NCBI RefSeq assembly: GCF_900106755.1
Contig: NZ_FNNN01000026.1
Coordinates: 1-64,000 of the forward strand
DNA length: 64,000 nucleotides
Source: Bacteroides faecis MAJ27
GTDB lineage: Bacteria > Bacteroidota > Bacteroidia > Bacteroidales > Bacteroidaceae
Reading direction: 5' to 3'
The notes beneath the pieces are model-generated. The model saw only the letters and a list, made by a program, of their open reading frames with translations. It had not been told where the DNA came from and made no database searches. Positions 1 to 8,499 of the stretch are shown here, piece after piece (positions within the stretch are counted from its first letter, which is position 1; each line of letters opens with the position of its first letter). A program made the position numbers and the translations under genes.

Positions 1-86
1 CCTAAGATAGAGCTGGGAGCAATGGTGATGCCTGCTAAAGCGGCGGCTCCCGTTTTAAGGAATTTTCTTCTTGAAAAGTCTGACAT
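1..86 (-). CDS. N-terminus of a Tat-exported protein, cut by window start
   Basis: The minus strand opens at an ATG at 86 and reads 28 codons to the window edge. The peptide begins MSDFSRRKFLKTGAAALAG, a twin-arginine (Tat) signal with the S-R-R-x-F-L-K motif, followed by a hydrophobic stretch and a likely cleavage region. Only the signal is visible, so the mature function cannot be read. In Bacteroides such signals are common on Gfo/Idh/MocA-type oxidoreductases, and the next upstream gene is one, so a paired oxidoreductase is plausible; this is inference. It lies 57 bp downstream of that gene on the same strand and is probably cotranscribed. Confidence 0.75.
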   Translation of the reverse strand, partial: MSDFSRRKFLKTGAAALAGITIAPSSIL

Positions 87-143
87 GGTTTTATTTTTAA
101 GAGTTAGTAATTAATTTCAGCCTGTTATATCATTAAAAACTTA

Positions 144-1211
144 TTATGGCTTTTGGAGTAATCCGTATCCGTTTTTCATATTTCTTCTTCTTTCCCATAT
201 TTGCTCCAGTGTCTCCAGTTCTCCTATCGCGGGTAAATCGTGCGTATAGGCGTCGTGCAAAAAGGTCCATGCGTATTCGGACGCGATGGCGGAGTCTCGT
301 ATGAGCGGGAGTTTGGGGTTTCTGGTTCCGGTTTCTATGGAGTCGGCAAACAGGTCGCACAGTACATCGATGTTTTTCCCTCCGAAGGGTTTCTCTATCC
401 GCTCTGTCCGTGTGACTCCGCGAAGGTCGACAACGGCGGTTTTAAAGTCGTGCGTCATGCGGGCGATTCCTTTGGTACCGATGATGTCCACGTATGAATT
501 GTGGGTCTGGTCCTTGGATAATTGTCCGTAGACAAATCCCTGGGTGATATCGAAGACAACGCCGTTCTGGAATGTTCCGTGGCATTGCACCCACCAGGGG
601 TCCTTATAACTCCACATGTTGACTCCCTGTGAATGCCACGTCTTGTATTCGCATCCGGCATACCAGCGTGCGATGTCTACATAGTGCATTCCGCAGTCGT
701 GGAAGGCGGGTCCTTCATATTCGTGTCCTTCCCCCGGTGCGAGTCCCGGAGTCATGTGGCAGATGCGCAGGATGGCCAGTTCACCGATCTCTCCCCGGTC
801 TATAAATTGCTTGATGGCCTGATGGTACCAGGCATTACGGAGATACAGGTTGACGGTAGAGAAACAAGCGGCTTTTTCAGTGATGTCCACTACTTCCCAT
901 TCTTTGTCGATAGTGTCTGAAACGGGTTTTTCGGAGATGATATGCTTGCCGTATTTGATGGCCTTTTCAATCCGGTCTTTCCGTGAGTCTGCCAGAGCAA
1001 ATAGTCCTACTACCTGCACACTTTCATCATCGAACATTTCCTGTTCGTTTTCCAGTATCTTCGATTCGGGAGATAATTTCTTCGCCAGTTCCCGGCAATC
1101 GGGATTGATGTCGCAAATGTATGCGACCTCCCATCGCCCGCTTTTCTGCATTTCTTTTAAATAAAATCGCCCCATTCTGCCAAAACCGATGAGACCAACT
1201 TTAATCTTCAT
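144..1211 (-). CDS. Gfo/Idh/MocA family oxidoreductase
   Basis: A 355-residue protein with an N-terminal Rossmann fold: GLIGFGRMG at residues 7-15 binds NAD(P), and the family's E-K-P motif is at 94-96. D172, H176 and D179 in DCGMHYVD fit the catalytic region of the C-terminal domain. Members oxidise or reduce sugars, inositols or related polyols. There is no signal peptide, so it is cytoplasmic, unlike the Tat-signal gene downstream. Length is normal for the family. The substrate cannot be read from sequence. It lies 22 bp after the acyltransferase-3 gene on the same strand and probably shares its transcript. Confidence 0.9.
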   Translation of the reverse strand: MKIKVGLIGFGRMGRFYLKEMQKSGRWEVAYICDINPDCRELAKKLSPESKILENEQEMFDDESVQVVGLFALADSRKDRIEKAIKYGKHIISEKPVSDTIDKEWEVVDITEKAACFSTVNLYLRNAWYHQAIKQFIDRGEIGELAILRICHMTPGLAPGEGHEYEGPAFHDCGMHYVDIARWYAGCEYKTWHSQGVNMWSYKDPWWVQCHGTFQNGVVFDITQGFVYGQLSKDQTHNSYVDIIGTKGIARMTHDFKTAVVDLRGVTRTERIEKPFGGKNIDVLCDLFADSIETGTRNPKLPLIRDSAIASEYAWTFLHDAYTHDLPAIGELETLEQIWERRRNMKNGYGLLQKP

Positions 1212-1233
1212 AATACCTATTCTTTTAATTTTT

Positions 1234-2472
1234 TTATCCCATAAAATACTTAGCCTTCTTCGGAATCACTTTATATACTGCTGCCGTGAATGCCCAACTG
1301 CAAAGGAAAATGCAAACAGCCATCAAGGGAACCTGCAATGGAATAGGAATTTCCGAAGGACCTATCAGCAGGAAGAACGGACCTACCACAAAGTAGTGTA
1401 CCATGTAAATTCCGAAACCGCACTTTGTCATATTGGCTAATGCTTTGACTACGACAGGCGTATTGACTACCACTTTCTTCATCAACAGGAATGCTGCTAA
1501 CGTCATCAACAGCACATTCGGGCTACAGAACGTGAAATAAAGTTCCATTTCAGTCTCCGTAGCATTCGGATTGGCAGCAGTCGTACTGAATCCTGTGTAC
1601 GTCACGTAATAACCGACGGCAAACATTACGGCACAAATAAGGAATGTCTTCCACACACTCCAATTGCTATTATGACGATCGGATTCTCCGTTACCACTAA
1701 AAGGCCAGAAGATTTTTAGTATATTTCCGTCCTTGTTTTCTTTCACGTAATGTCCCAGCAGCAGATAACCGTTGAATCCGGCGAAGTAGTAAAGCATGCT
1801 GAATTCGTTCCATGTATCGGTACCGAAAACATAACCGCTGCGGTCGAAGAGCCAGTTGGCTACATATTCGCGTATATAAGGAATAAAGAGAGAGACGATC
1901 CAGATAAACAGGAATACTTGCTTGGTTTTGTTGCTTGCCCGCTCTACCCATGCAGAGAAGAAAGGCATATAGAGGTATAATCCGATGAGCAGATAGATAT
2001 ACCACATGTGATTTTCCTTGTGGCTGAAATTGAACGGAATCATGGCCACATCTTTCAGCGAATCCATGAGACTTTGCGACTCATGTCCCTGAGTGTAGCA
2101 GAAGAAGTCGCCTATGATTTCTTTGGGCAGACCTAAAAGTCCCGTAAACCAGGGGAACATACTGTAAAGCACCGACCAGATGAGGAACGGAAAAAGTACG
2201 CGGAAAATACGTTTCTTGTAAAAAGTGCCCAAAGGCTGTTCTTGTCTGACGGGAAGCAGAAGGAGTCCGGTCATCATCACGAACAGGGGAACCGATGGAC
2301 GCAGAAGTGAACCGTAGATCGCTGCCCAATGTGTGTACTCAGGAATAACCCGCATCGTGGGGGAAATGTAAAAAGGATCAATACAATGTACGCCGATTAC
2401 CATTAGCATGGCAACGCAACGAATCACGTCCAGCCAAACCATCCGGTTGTCTGTAATAGAGTTTTTTGTCAT
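1234..2472 (-). CDS. acyltransferase 3 family membrane protein
   Basis: A 412-residue integral membrane protein with about ten hydrophobic segments. The N-terminus (WLDVIRCVAMLMVIGVHC) carries the family's early arginine and the conserved histidine of the first membrane segment. Acyltransferase-3 proteins transfer acetyl, succinyl or similar groups onto surface or exported sugars. No glycan-synthesis genes are nearby, so the acceptor is unknown. A TAACTTTG promoter-like box on the minus strand at 2499-2506 lies 27 bp before the ATG. It is probably first in a minus-strand unit with the oxidoreductase and the Tat-signal gene. Confidence 0.88.
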   Translation of the reverse strand: MTKNSITDNRMVWLDVIRCVAMLMVIGVHCIDPFYISPTMRVIPEYTHWAAIYGSLLRPSVPLFVMMTGLLLLPVRQEQPLGTFYKKRIFRVLFPFLIWSVLYSMFPWFTGLLGLPKEIIGDFFCYTQGHESQSLMDSLKDVAMIPFNFSHKENHMWYIYLLIGLYLYMPFFSAWVERASNKTKQVFLFIWIVSLFIPYIREYVANWLFDRSGYVFGTDTWNEFSMLYYFAGFNGYLLLGHYVKENKDGNILKIFWPFSGNGESDRHNSNWSVWKTFLICAVMFAVGYYVTYTGFSTTAANPNATETEMELYFTFCSPNVLLMTLAAFLLMKKVVVNTPVVVKALANMTKCGFGIYMVHYFVVGPFFLLIGPSEIPIPLQVPLMAVCIFLCSWAFTAAVYKVIPKKAKYFMG

Positions 2473-2498
2473 GGTGTTTTGTTTTTAAGTTATGTAGG

Positions 2499-2506
2499 CA
2501 AAGTTA
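2499..2506 (-). promoter_or_regulatory. -7 promoter box (TAACTTTG) for the acyltransferase unit
   Basis: The minus strand reads TAACTTTG here, matching the Bacteroides TAnnTTTG element, at a suitable distance from the ATG at 2472. I did not find a clear TTTG -33 element at the expected spacing. Confidence 0.5.
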
Positions 2507-2581
2507 ACGAACGGGAGAAACATCTATGATTAAAAAATGACCATTTTAGAGCAATCCTGAACCAAATTAAGCGTAAATGCT

Positions 2582-2589
2582 TAATTTTG
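2582..2589 (+). promoter_or_regulatory. -7 promoter box (TAATTTTG) for the nucleosidase gene
   Basis: TAATTTTG matches TAnnTTTG and lies 33 bp before the ATG at 2623. It overlaps the TTG at 2587 that would begin the longest open frame, which argues against that upstream start. Confidence 0.55.
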
Positions 2590-2622
2590 CACTTAATTAA
2601 TGTCATTATATACAGAAAACTT

Positions 2623-3189
2623 ATGCTGAAAATATTAGTAACGTATGCCGTTCAAGGCGAGTTCGTAGAAATTAAGTGGCCGGATGTGGAGCCTTATTAT
2701 ATCCGTACGGGCATCGGAAAAGTGAAATCTGCCTTTCATCTGGCAGAGGCGATTCGCCAGGTGCAACCCGATCTTGTCTTGAATATCGGAAGCGCGGGAA
2801 CGGTCAGCCATCAGGTAGGAGATATCTTTGTCTGCCGTAAATTTATAGACCGCGACATGCAGAAGCTTGCCGGGTTCGGTATGGAATGTGAAATAGACTC
2901 TTCCGCTTTGCTCGAAACAAAGGGGTTCTGCAAACATTGGACAGAAGAAGGGATCTGCAATACGGGAGATGGTTTCCTGACGGAACTGACTCATGTCAGC
3001 GGAGACGTTGTGGATATGGAAGCGTATGCGCAGGCCTTCGTCTGCCGTTCCAAGGAAATCCCTTTTATCTCCGTGAAGTACGTGACTGACATTATCGGGC
3101 AAAACTCCGTGAAACATTGGGAAGACAAACTGGTTGACGCCCGTCAGGGACTTTCGGATTATTTCAATGTCTTGAAAGAGAGAATATGA
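2623..3189 (+). CDS. MTA/SAH-type nucleosidase (phosphorylase superfamily)
   Basis: A protein of 188 residues. The ATG at 2623 was chosen because the peptide then begins MLKILVTYAV, the usual first strand, and the alternative TTG lies in the promoter. NIGSAGT forms the purine/ribose-binding loop, and VDMEAYA is the family motif whose glutamate contacts the ribose. Relatives cleave 5'-methylthioadenosine, S-adenosylhomocysteine or futalosine. It is shorter than a typical MTAN of about 230 residues, so exact substrate is uncertain. It is cytoplasmic. Its last 31 bp overlap the 3' end of the convergent DUF454 gene. Confidence 0.82.
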   Translation: MLKILVTYAVQGEFVEIKWPDVEPYYIRTGIGKVKSAFHLAEAIRQVQPDLVLNIGSAGTVSHQVGDIFVCRKFIDRDMQKLAGFGMECEIDSSALLETKGFCKHWTEEGICNTGDGFLTELTHVSGDVVDMEAYAQAFVCRSKEIPFISVKYVTDIIGQNSVKHWEDKLVDARQGLSDYFNVLKERI

Positions 3190-3518
3190 TAGGTGACGCC
3201 TGCCGCTATTAGTCCCAGAAGGATTTTCACCCATAGAAGCGGAATCAGGAAAAAGATGCAATAGAGCATCGTTCCCCACATCAGCACAAGGGAGATGATC
3301 TTGGCTCGGAGCGGTATGGCCTTATTTTCACGGAAGTTGCGGATGTACGGACCGAAGTGCCGGTGATTCAGCAACCAATTGTATAATCGGGGCGACCCTT
3401 TGAAATAAAGTGCGGCGGTAAGTAATAGAAAAGGAGTAGTAGGCAGTAACGGCAGGAAGATGCCGAGAATGCCGAGTCCGAGAGATATGCTTCCTAAAAC
3501 AATATACAGAGTTTTCAT
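3159..3518 (-). CDS. DUF454 (YbaN-like) small inner-membrane protein
   Basis: A 119-residue protein with hydrophobic N- and C-terminal regions giving three to four membrane segments. Residues near 22-34 (FLPLLPTTPFLLL) and the following segment (YFKGSPRLYNWLLNH) are typical of DUF454/YbaN. The family has no established biochemical role. The gene is convergent with the nucleosidase and overlaps its 3' end by 31 bp, which is compatible because that tract codes only C-termini. Confidence 0.85.
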   Translation of the reverse strand: MKTLYIVLGSISLGLGILGIFLPLLPTTPFLLLTAALYFKGSPRLYNWLLNHRHFGPYIRNFRENKAIPLRAKIISLVLMWGTMLYCIFFLIPLLWVKILLGLIAAGVTYHILSFKTLK

Positions 3519-3584
3519 TCGGCAAAGATAGTGTAAAAACAGGAAAAAATAATCGGGTTTGCGGGATGAAAGCTCTTTTTATAT

Positions 3585-3592
3585 TACCTTTG
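3585..3592 (+). promoter_or_regulatory. -7 promoter box (TACCTTTG) for queDE
   Basis: TACCTTTG matches TAnnTTTG and is 54 bp before the queD ATG. The nearest TTTG (3558-3561) is 23 bases upstream, slightly longer than usual. A short hairpin, GCATC/GATGC, can form in the leader; I do not recognise it as a known riboswitch. Confidence 0.5.
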
Positions 3593-3646
3593 TCCTTGCA
3601 TCGAGGTGACATTAGATGCATGTAACCATATAAAATATATACAGCC

Positions 3647-4000
3647 ATGTTTACAGTAATCAAACGCATGGAGATATCAGCTTCTCACAAACTGGTACTC
3701 CCGTATCGCAGTAAATGCGCCAGTCTACACGGTCACAACTGGATTATCACTGTCTATTGCCGTTCTTCACGGCTCAACTCCGAAGGAATGGTGGTGGATT
3801 TCACCCGCATCAAAGAAGTGGTCACGGAGAAACTGGACCATCAGAACCTGAATGAAGTACTTCCATTCAATCCGACAGCGGAGAACATTGCCCGCTGGGT
3901 TTGCAAACAGATTCCGCAATGCTATAAAGTAGAAGTGCAGGAGTCCGAAGGAAATATCGTTATCTACGAGAAAGACCGTACCGAAGACGAGAAAGAGTAA
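3647..4000 (+). CDS. queD: 6-carboxy-5,6,7,8-tetrahydropterin synthase
   Basis: A 117-residue QueD/PTPS-family enzyme. It converts 7,8-dihydroneopterin triphosphate to 6-carboxytetrahydropterin, the second step of preQ0 and queuosine synthesis. Zinc-binding histidines are visible as H14 (SASHKL) and H28/H30 (LHGHNW). C24 is in the position of the catalytic cysteine, D64-H65 supply the catalytic pair and E99 the pterin-anchoring glutamate. The length is normal. queE follows after 30 bp, so the two probably form an operon. Confidence 0.93.
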   Translation: MFTVIKRMEISASHKLVLPYRSKCASLHGHNWIITVYCRSSRLNSEGMVVDFTRIKEVVTEKLDHQNLNEVLPFNPTAENIARWVCKQIPQCYKVEVQESEGNIVIYEKDRTEDEKE

Positions 4001-4030
4001 ACGCGCACCAAACAAAACTTTTTTTGAAAG

Positions 4031-4576
4031 ATGAGAAAGATTAACGAAATCTTTTATAGTTTGCAGGGGGAAGGCTATCATACCGGAACACCGGCTGTTT
4101 TTGTCCGCTTCTCCGGCTGTAACTTGAAATGCAGTTTCTGCGACACGCAGCACGAAGAGGGCACTTTGATGACGGACGACGAAATCATAGCCGAAGTCAG
4201 CAAATATCCGGCTGCAACCGTTATCCTCACCGGCGGAGAACCGTCGCTCTGGATAGACGACGCGCTGGTCGACCGTCTGCACGAAGCAGGCAAGTATGTT
4301 TGTATCGAAACCAACGGGACACGCCCTCTGCCGGCATCTATCGACTGGGTGACTTGTTCGCCAAAGCAAGGCGCCCGGTTGGCCATTACCCGGATGGATG
4401 AGGTGAAAGTGGTCTACGAAGGACAAGATATAAGCATTTATGAACGACTTTCCGCTGAACATTTTTTCCTCCAGCCTTGTTCTTGTTATAACACTGCTTT
4501 GACAGTGGATTGTGTAATGCGACACCCCAAATGGAGACTAAGCCTGCAAACACACAAACTAATCGACATCCGCTAA
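4031..4576 (+). CDS. queE: 7-carboxy-7-deazaguanine synthase (radical SAM)
   Basis: A 181-residue radical-SAM enzyme. It rearranges carboxytetrahydropterin to 7-carboxy-7-deazaguanine, the step after QueD. The iron-sulfur cluster cysteines are C30, C34 and C37 (CNLKCSFC), and GGEP at 68-71 is the SAM-contacting motif. It is on the short side but within the range of compact QueE proteins. It follows queD by 30 bp. The next gene, lutA, starts 56 bp downstream with no clear terminator between, so readthrough is possible. Confidence 0.92.
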   Translation: MRKINEIFYSLQGEGYHTGTPAVFVRFSGCNLKCSFCDTQHEEGTLMTDDEIIAEVSKYPAATVILTGGEPSLWIDDALVDRLHEAGKYVCIETNGTRPLPASIDWVTCSPKQGARLAITRMDEVKVVYEGQDISIYERLSAEHFFLQPCSCYNTALTVDCVMRHPKWRLSLQTHKLIDIR

Positions 4577-4632
4577 ACAGACAGAACGGATGGAGTAGCA
4601 GAGGATGCATCTAAATTTTACGTAATATAATT

Positions 4633-5373
4633 ATGAAAGTAGGTTTATTTATTCCTTGTTATATCAATGCTATTTACCCCAATGTGGGGGTAGCATCGTA
4701 TAAACTATTGAAAAGTTTAGGAGTAGATGTCGATTATCCGTTGGATCAGACCTGTTGCGGACAACCGATGGCAAACGCCGGTTTTGAAGACGAGTCGATG
4801 AAGTTGGCATTCCGTTTTGAAGATCTGTTCCAGAAGTACGATTACATTGTCGGCCCTTCTGCCAGTTGCGTGGCATTTGTGAAAGAAAACCATCCCCGGA
4901 TTTTGGGGACCGAAGGACATGTGTGCCAGAGTGCAGGGAAGATTTATGATCTCTGCGAGTTTATCCATGATGTGCTCAAACCGGCGAAGATACCGGCACG
5001 CTTCCCGCACAAAGTCAGCATTCACAACAGCTGCCACGGTGTGCGCGAACTCTTCATCTCCGCTCCCAGCGAATTGAACATCCCTTATTACAACAAACTG
5101 CGTGATCTGCTCAATATGGTGGAAGGCATCGAAGTGTTCGAGCCCAGCCATATAGACGAATGTTGCGGCTTCGGCGGAATGTTTGCCGTAGAAGAACAGG
5201 CGGTATCCGTCTGCATGGGGCGTGATAAGGTGAAAGACCACATGGCTACCGGAGCCGAATACATTGTCGGAGCGGACAGTTCCTGCCTGATGCATATGCA
5301 AGGTGTCATCAAACGGGAACATCTGCCGATTCAAATTATCCATATTGTAGAAATCTTAGCGTCGCAATCATGA
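4633..5373 (+). CDS. lutA: L-lactate oxidation complex subunit (CCG-domain Fe-S protein)
   Basis: A 246-residue protein with two cysteine-rich CCG domains: C41-C42 in TCCGQPMAN and a second pair in ECCGFGGMF. These ligate the iron-sulfur cluster in LutA/LldE and in heterodisulfide-reductase-like proteins. With LutB and LutC it forms the cytoplasmic LutABC complex that oxidises L-lactate to pyruvate. The stop overlaps the lutB ATG in an ATGA arrangement, implying translational coupling. The order lutA-lutB-lutC is the canonical one. Confidence 0.9.
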   Translation: MKVGLFIPCYINAIYPNVGVASYKLLKSLGVDVDYPLDQTCCGQPMANAGFEDESMKLAFRFEDLFQKYDYIVGPSASCVAFVKENHPRILGTEGHVCQSAGKIYDLCEFIHDVLKPAKIPARFPHKVSIHNSCHGVRELFISAPSELNIPYYNKLRDLLNMVEGIEVFEPSHIDECCGFGGMFAVEEQAVSVCMGRDKVKDHMATGAEYIVGADSSCLMHMQGVIKREHLPIQIIHIVEILASQS

Positions 5374-6755
5374 GTACCAAACATTCGAAGGCTGCCGAAA
5401 AGTTCTTGCAGGACAGCAAGATGGCAGCATGGCATAACGAAACCCTTTGGATGGTCCGTGCCAAAAGGGACAAGATGAGCAAGGAAGTTCCCGAATGGGA
5501 GGAACTGCGCAACAAGGCTTGTGAACTGAAACTGTATTCCAGCAGCCACCTCGAAGAACTCCTGCTGGAGTTTGAGAAGAACGCTACTGCCAACGGGGCG
5601 ATTGTACATTGGGCAAAAGATGCAGATGAATATTGTGCCATTGTGTACGAGATTCTGAATGAGCATAACGTGCACCACTTCATCAAAAGCAAATCGATGC
5701 TTGCCGAAGAATGTGGTCTGAACCCTTTCCTGATGGAACGTGGAATTGATGTGGTAGAGTCCGACTTAGGCGAGCGTATCCTGCAACTGATGCATCTCGA
5801 ACCGAGCCATATCGTTCTGCCTGCGATCCACATCAAGCGGGAACAGGTAGGCGAATTGTTTGAAAAGGAGATGGGTACGGAAAAAGGAAACTTCGACCCG
5901 ACCTACCTTACACATGCCGCACGCAAGAACCTGCGTCACCTCTTCCTGAATGCGGAAGCTGCCATGACGGGCGCCAACTTTGCCGTAGCCTCTACCGGAG
6001 ACATCGTCGTCTGCACCAATGAAGGAAATGCCGATATGGGTACTTCTTATCCCAAACTGAATATCGCCGCTTTCGGTATGGAGAAGATCGTGCCGGACTT
6101 GGAGGCGCTGGGAGTGTTCACCCGTCTGCTGGCACGTTCGGCAACCGGACAGCCGGTGACTACTTATACTTCTCATTACCGTCGTCCCCGCGAAGGCGGT
6201 GAATATCATATTATTATCGTAGATAACGGTCGGAGTACACTGCTCTCCAAGCCCGGTCATATCAAGACACTGAACTGTATCCGTTGCGGTGCCTGCATGA
6301 ATACCTGTCCGGTCTATCGACGGAGTGGGGGATACTCTTATACTTACTTTATACCCGGTCCTATCGGTATCAATCTGGGGATGGCCCACGATCCGGAGAA
6401 GTATTATGATAATCTTTCCGCCTGTTCGCTGTGCATGTCTTGTTCCGATGTCTGCCCGGTAAAAGTGGACTTGGCGGAACAGATTTACAGGTGGCGTCAG
6501 GATCTCGACGCATTGGGAAAGGCGAATACCGGAAAGAAGATAATGTCCGGTGGAATGAAATTCCTGATGGAACGTCCCGCACTGTTCAATGCGGCTTTGT
6601 GGGCGGCTCCGATAGTGAATGGTCTGCCGCGCTTTATGAAATACAATGACTTGGACGATTGGGGCAAAGGGCGCGAACTGCCGGAATTTGCCGGAGAGTC
6701 ATTCAATGAAATGTGGAAGAAAAACAAGGTACAGGGAAAGGAGGAATCAAAATGA
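5370..6755 (+). CDS. lutB: L-lactate oxidation iron-sulfur protein
   Basis: A 461-residue LutB/LldF-type protein. The N-terminal two thirds form the DUF162-like/LUD domain. The C-terminal part has two [4Fe-4S] motifs, CIRCGACMNTCPVY and CSLCMSCSDVCPV, followed by the typical helical tail. It probably passes electrons from lactate oxidation within LutABC. Both ends overlap neighbours by 4 bp (ATGA), so the three genes form one translationally coupled unit. Confidence 0.92.
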   Translation: MSTKHSKAAEKFLQDSKMAAWHNETLWMVRAKRDKMSKEVPEWEELRNKACELKLYSSSHLEELLLEFEKNATANGAIVHWAKDADEYCAIVYEILNEHNVHHFIKSKSMLAEECGLNPFLMERGIDVVESDLGERILQLMHLEPSHIVLPAIHIKREQVGELFEKEMGTEKGNFDPTYLTHAARKNLRHLFLNAEAAMTGANFAVASTGDIVVCTNEGNADMGTSYPKLNIAAFGMEKIVPDLEALGVFTRLLARSATGQPVTTYTSHYRRPREGGEYHIIIVDNGRSTLLSKPGHIKTLNCIRCGACMNTCPVYRRSGGYSYTYFIPGPIGINLGMAHDPEKYYDNLSACSLCMSCSDVCPVKVDLAEQIYRWRQDLDALGKANTGKKIMSGGMKFLMERPALFNAALWAAPIVNGLPRFMKYNDLDDWGKGRELPEFAGESFNEMWKKNKVQGKEESK

Positions 6756-7333
6756 GCAGCAGAGAAGAAATACTGGCGAGCATCCGTAAGCATACGCAGT
6801 CGCATTATGAAAAGCCGGATATAGCAGATATGAAACGGTTGACGTATCCCGACAAAGTGGAGCAGTTCTGCGCTATCAGCCGTGCTGTCGGTGGTACGGC
6901 AGTGGTATTGGACAAAGGGGAAGATGTGAATGCTGTCATTCGCCGGACGTATCCGGATGCGATGCGCATTGCTTCCGTACTGCCGGATATATCTTGTGCA
7001 ACTTTCAATCCGGATATGGTGGACGACCCGAAAGAACTGGACGGAACGGAAGTTGCCGTCGTTCGGGGAGAGATCGGGGTAGCCGAGAACGGTGCGATCT
7101 GGATACCGCAACAGGTGAAGTATAAAGCGATTTATTTTATCTCGGAGAGTCTGGTGATTCTGATCGACCGGAACAAGATTGTGGATACCATGTATGACGC
7201 TTATTGCCAACTGGACGGACAGGAATATCAGTTCGGTACTTTTATTTCCGGTCCCTCAAAGACGGCGGATATCGAACAGGCATTGGTCATGGGAGCGCAT
7301 GGAGCACGGGAGGTTTTAGTCATATTGACATAA
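6752..7333 (+). CDS. lutC: L-lactate oxidation LUD-domain subunit
   Basis: A 193-residue LUD-domain (DUF162) protein, the third LutABC subunit. The ATG at 6752 was chosen because it overlaps the lutB stop as ATGA and has an AAGGAGG ribosome-binding site about 7 bases upstream; a longer in-frame start at 6713 would lie inside lutB. VVRGEIGVAENGAIWIP is the family core. It has no iron-sulfur motif, as expected. A rho-independent terminator follows. Confidence 0.9.
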   Translation: MSSREEILASIRKHTQSHYEKPDIADMKRLTYPDKVEQFCAISRAVGGTAVVLDKGEDVNAVIRRTYPDAMRIASVLPDISCATFNPDMVDDPKELDGTEVAVVRGEIGVAENGAIWIPQQVKYKAIYFISESLVILIDRNKIVDTMYDAYCQLDGQEYQFGTFISGPSKTADIEQALVMGAHGAREVLVILT

Positions 7334-7430
7334 TTCCGGCTTTATTATTCTAAAATAAATTTGGATTTAAAACAATAGAAGCTTAGTTTTGTTAGGACAA
7401 AGAAAAAACAGAGCTTCTGTTTATATCGAA

Positions 7431-7467
7431 CGAAGGCTCCGTTGCTCAGAAACAGAGCCTTCGTTTT
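7431..7467 (+). terminator. rho-independent terminator after lutABC
   Basis: A 9-bp perfect stem, CGAAGGCTC (7431-7439) with GAGCCTTCG (7455-7463), is followed by TTTT. It lies 98 bp after the lutC stop and before the next gene. Confidence 0.75.
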
Positions 7468-7538
7468 CATTATATAGAGTCTCTGTTTGAGATCCCGTTG
7501 ACAGACAAGAATCAAAAATCGTCTAATAATAAATTGAT

Positions 7539-8411
7539 ATGTATGCAAATAAAGTAAAGAAGATAGCTGCCGTTCACGATCTTTCGGGGATGGGACGCGT
7601 TTCTCTGACAGTCGTTATTCCTATATTGTCCTCGATGGGCTTTCAGGTCTGTCCGCTTCCTACGGCAGTGTTGTCCAATCACACCCAGTATCCCGGCTTC
7701 TCCTTTCTGGACCTGACGGATGAAATGCCGAAAATCATTGCCGAATGGAAGAAACTGGAGGTACAGTTTGATGCTATTTATACCGGTTATCTGGGCTCTC
7801 CGCGACAGATTCAGATTGTTTCCGATTTTATCAAGGATTTCCGTCAGCCGGATAGTCTGATAGTAGCCGATCCGGTGCTGGGAGACAATGGACGGCTTTA
7901 TACCAACTTTGATATGGATATGGTGAAGGAAATGCGTCATCTGATAACCAAGGCGGATGTGATTACTCCGAATCTGACTGAGTTGTTTTATTTGCTGGAC
8001 AAACCGTATAAAGCGGACAATACCGACGAGGAACTGAAAGAATATCTCCGTCTCTTGTCTGACAAAGGTCCGCAGGTGGTTATTATCACCAGTGTTCCGG
8101 TGCACGATGAGCCCCATAAGACTTCCGTATATGCCTACAATCGTCAGGGTAACCGCTACTGGAAGGTGACTTGTCCTTATCTGCCTGCACACTATCCGGG
8201 TACGGGGGATACTTTTACGAGTGTGATCACCGGTTCTTTGATGCAGGGAGACAGCCTTCCGATGGCGTTGGACCGTGCTACGCAATTTATTTTGCAAGGT
8301 ATCCGGGCAACCTTCGGCTATGAGTATGACAACCGGGAAGGCATTCTGCTGGAGAAGGTTCTTCACAATCTGGACATGCCGATACAGATGGCTAGCTATG
8401 AGTTGATATAA
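7539..8411 (+). CDS. pyridoxamine/pyridoxal kinase-like protein
   Basis: A 290-residue ribokinase-superfamily kinase of the PdxY/PdxK type, which phosphorylates B6 vitamers with ATP. AAVHDLSGMGRVSL at the N-terminus and the early motif TAVLSNHTQYPGF are typical. GTGD at residues 221-224 forms the anion hole with D224 as catalytic base. The protein is cytoplasmic. It lies after the lut terminator and before the DUF418 gene, with no functional link evident. Activity on hydroxymethylpyrimidine (ThiD-like) cannot be excluded. Confidence 0.85.
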   Translation: MYANKVKKIAAVHDLSGMGRVSLTVVIPILSSMGFQVCPLPTAVLSNHTQYPGFSFLDLTDEMPKIIAEWKKLEVQFDAIYTGYLGSPRQIQIVSDFIKDFRQPDSLIVADPVLGDNGRLYTNFDMDMVKEMRHLITKADVITPNLTELFYLLDKPYKADNTDEELKEYLRLLSDKGPQVVIITSVPVHDEPHKTSVYAYNRQGNRYWKVTCPYLPAHYPGTGDTFTSVITGSLMQGDSLPMALDRATQFILQGIRATFGYEYDNREGILLEKVLHNLDMPIQMASYELI

Positions 8412-8434
8412 AAAGCTTTTAATATTTATAAACT

Positions 8435-8464
8435 TTTGTACTTCAGATATTTCTGCTATTTTTG
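8435..8464 (+). promoter_or_regulatory. -33/-7 promoter for the DUF418 gene
   Basis: TTTG at 8435-8438 and TATTTTTG at 8457-8464 are separated by 18 bases, close to the Bacteroides consensus spacing. The gene starts 35 bp downstream. Confidence 0.6.
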
Positions 8465-8499
8465 CGTCATTATAAATTGATCTTGAATAACTATATCTG

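Noticed and set aside
2587..2622. TTG start for the nucleosidase
   Set aside because: It falls in the TAATTTTG promoter box; the ATG at 2623 gives the standard N-terminal strand.
2635..3279. 214-codon open frame on the minus strand
   Set aside because: It is antisense to the nucleosidase and the DUF454 3' end, both of which show clear family motifs in their own frames.
3593..3646. preQ1 riboswitch upstream of queDE
   Set aside because: Only a five-pair GCATC/GATGC hairpin is present; I do not see the conserved preQ1 aptamer core.
3767..4525. 252-codon open frame on the minus strand
   Set aside because: It is antisense to queD and queE, whose catalytic motifs are intact.
4717..5343. 208-codon open frame on the minus strand
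   Set aside because: It is antisense to lutA, which has both CCG motifs and coupled translation with lutB.
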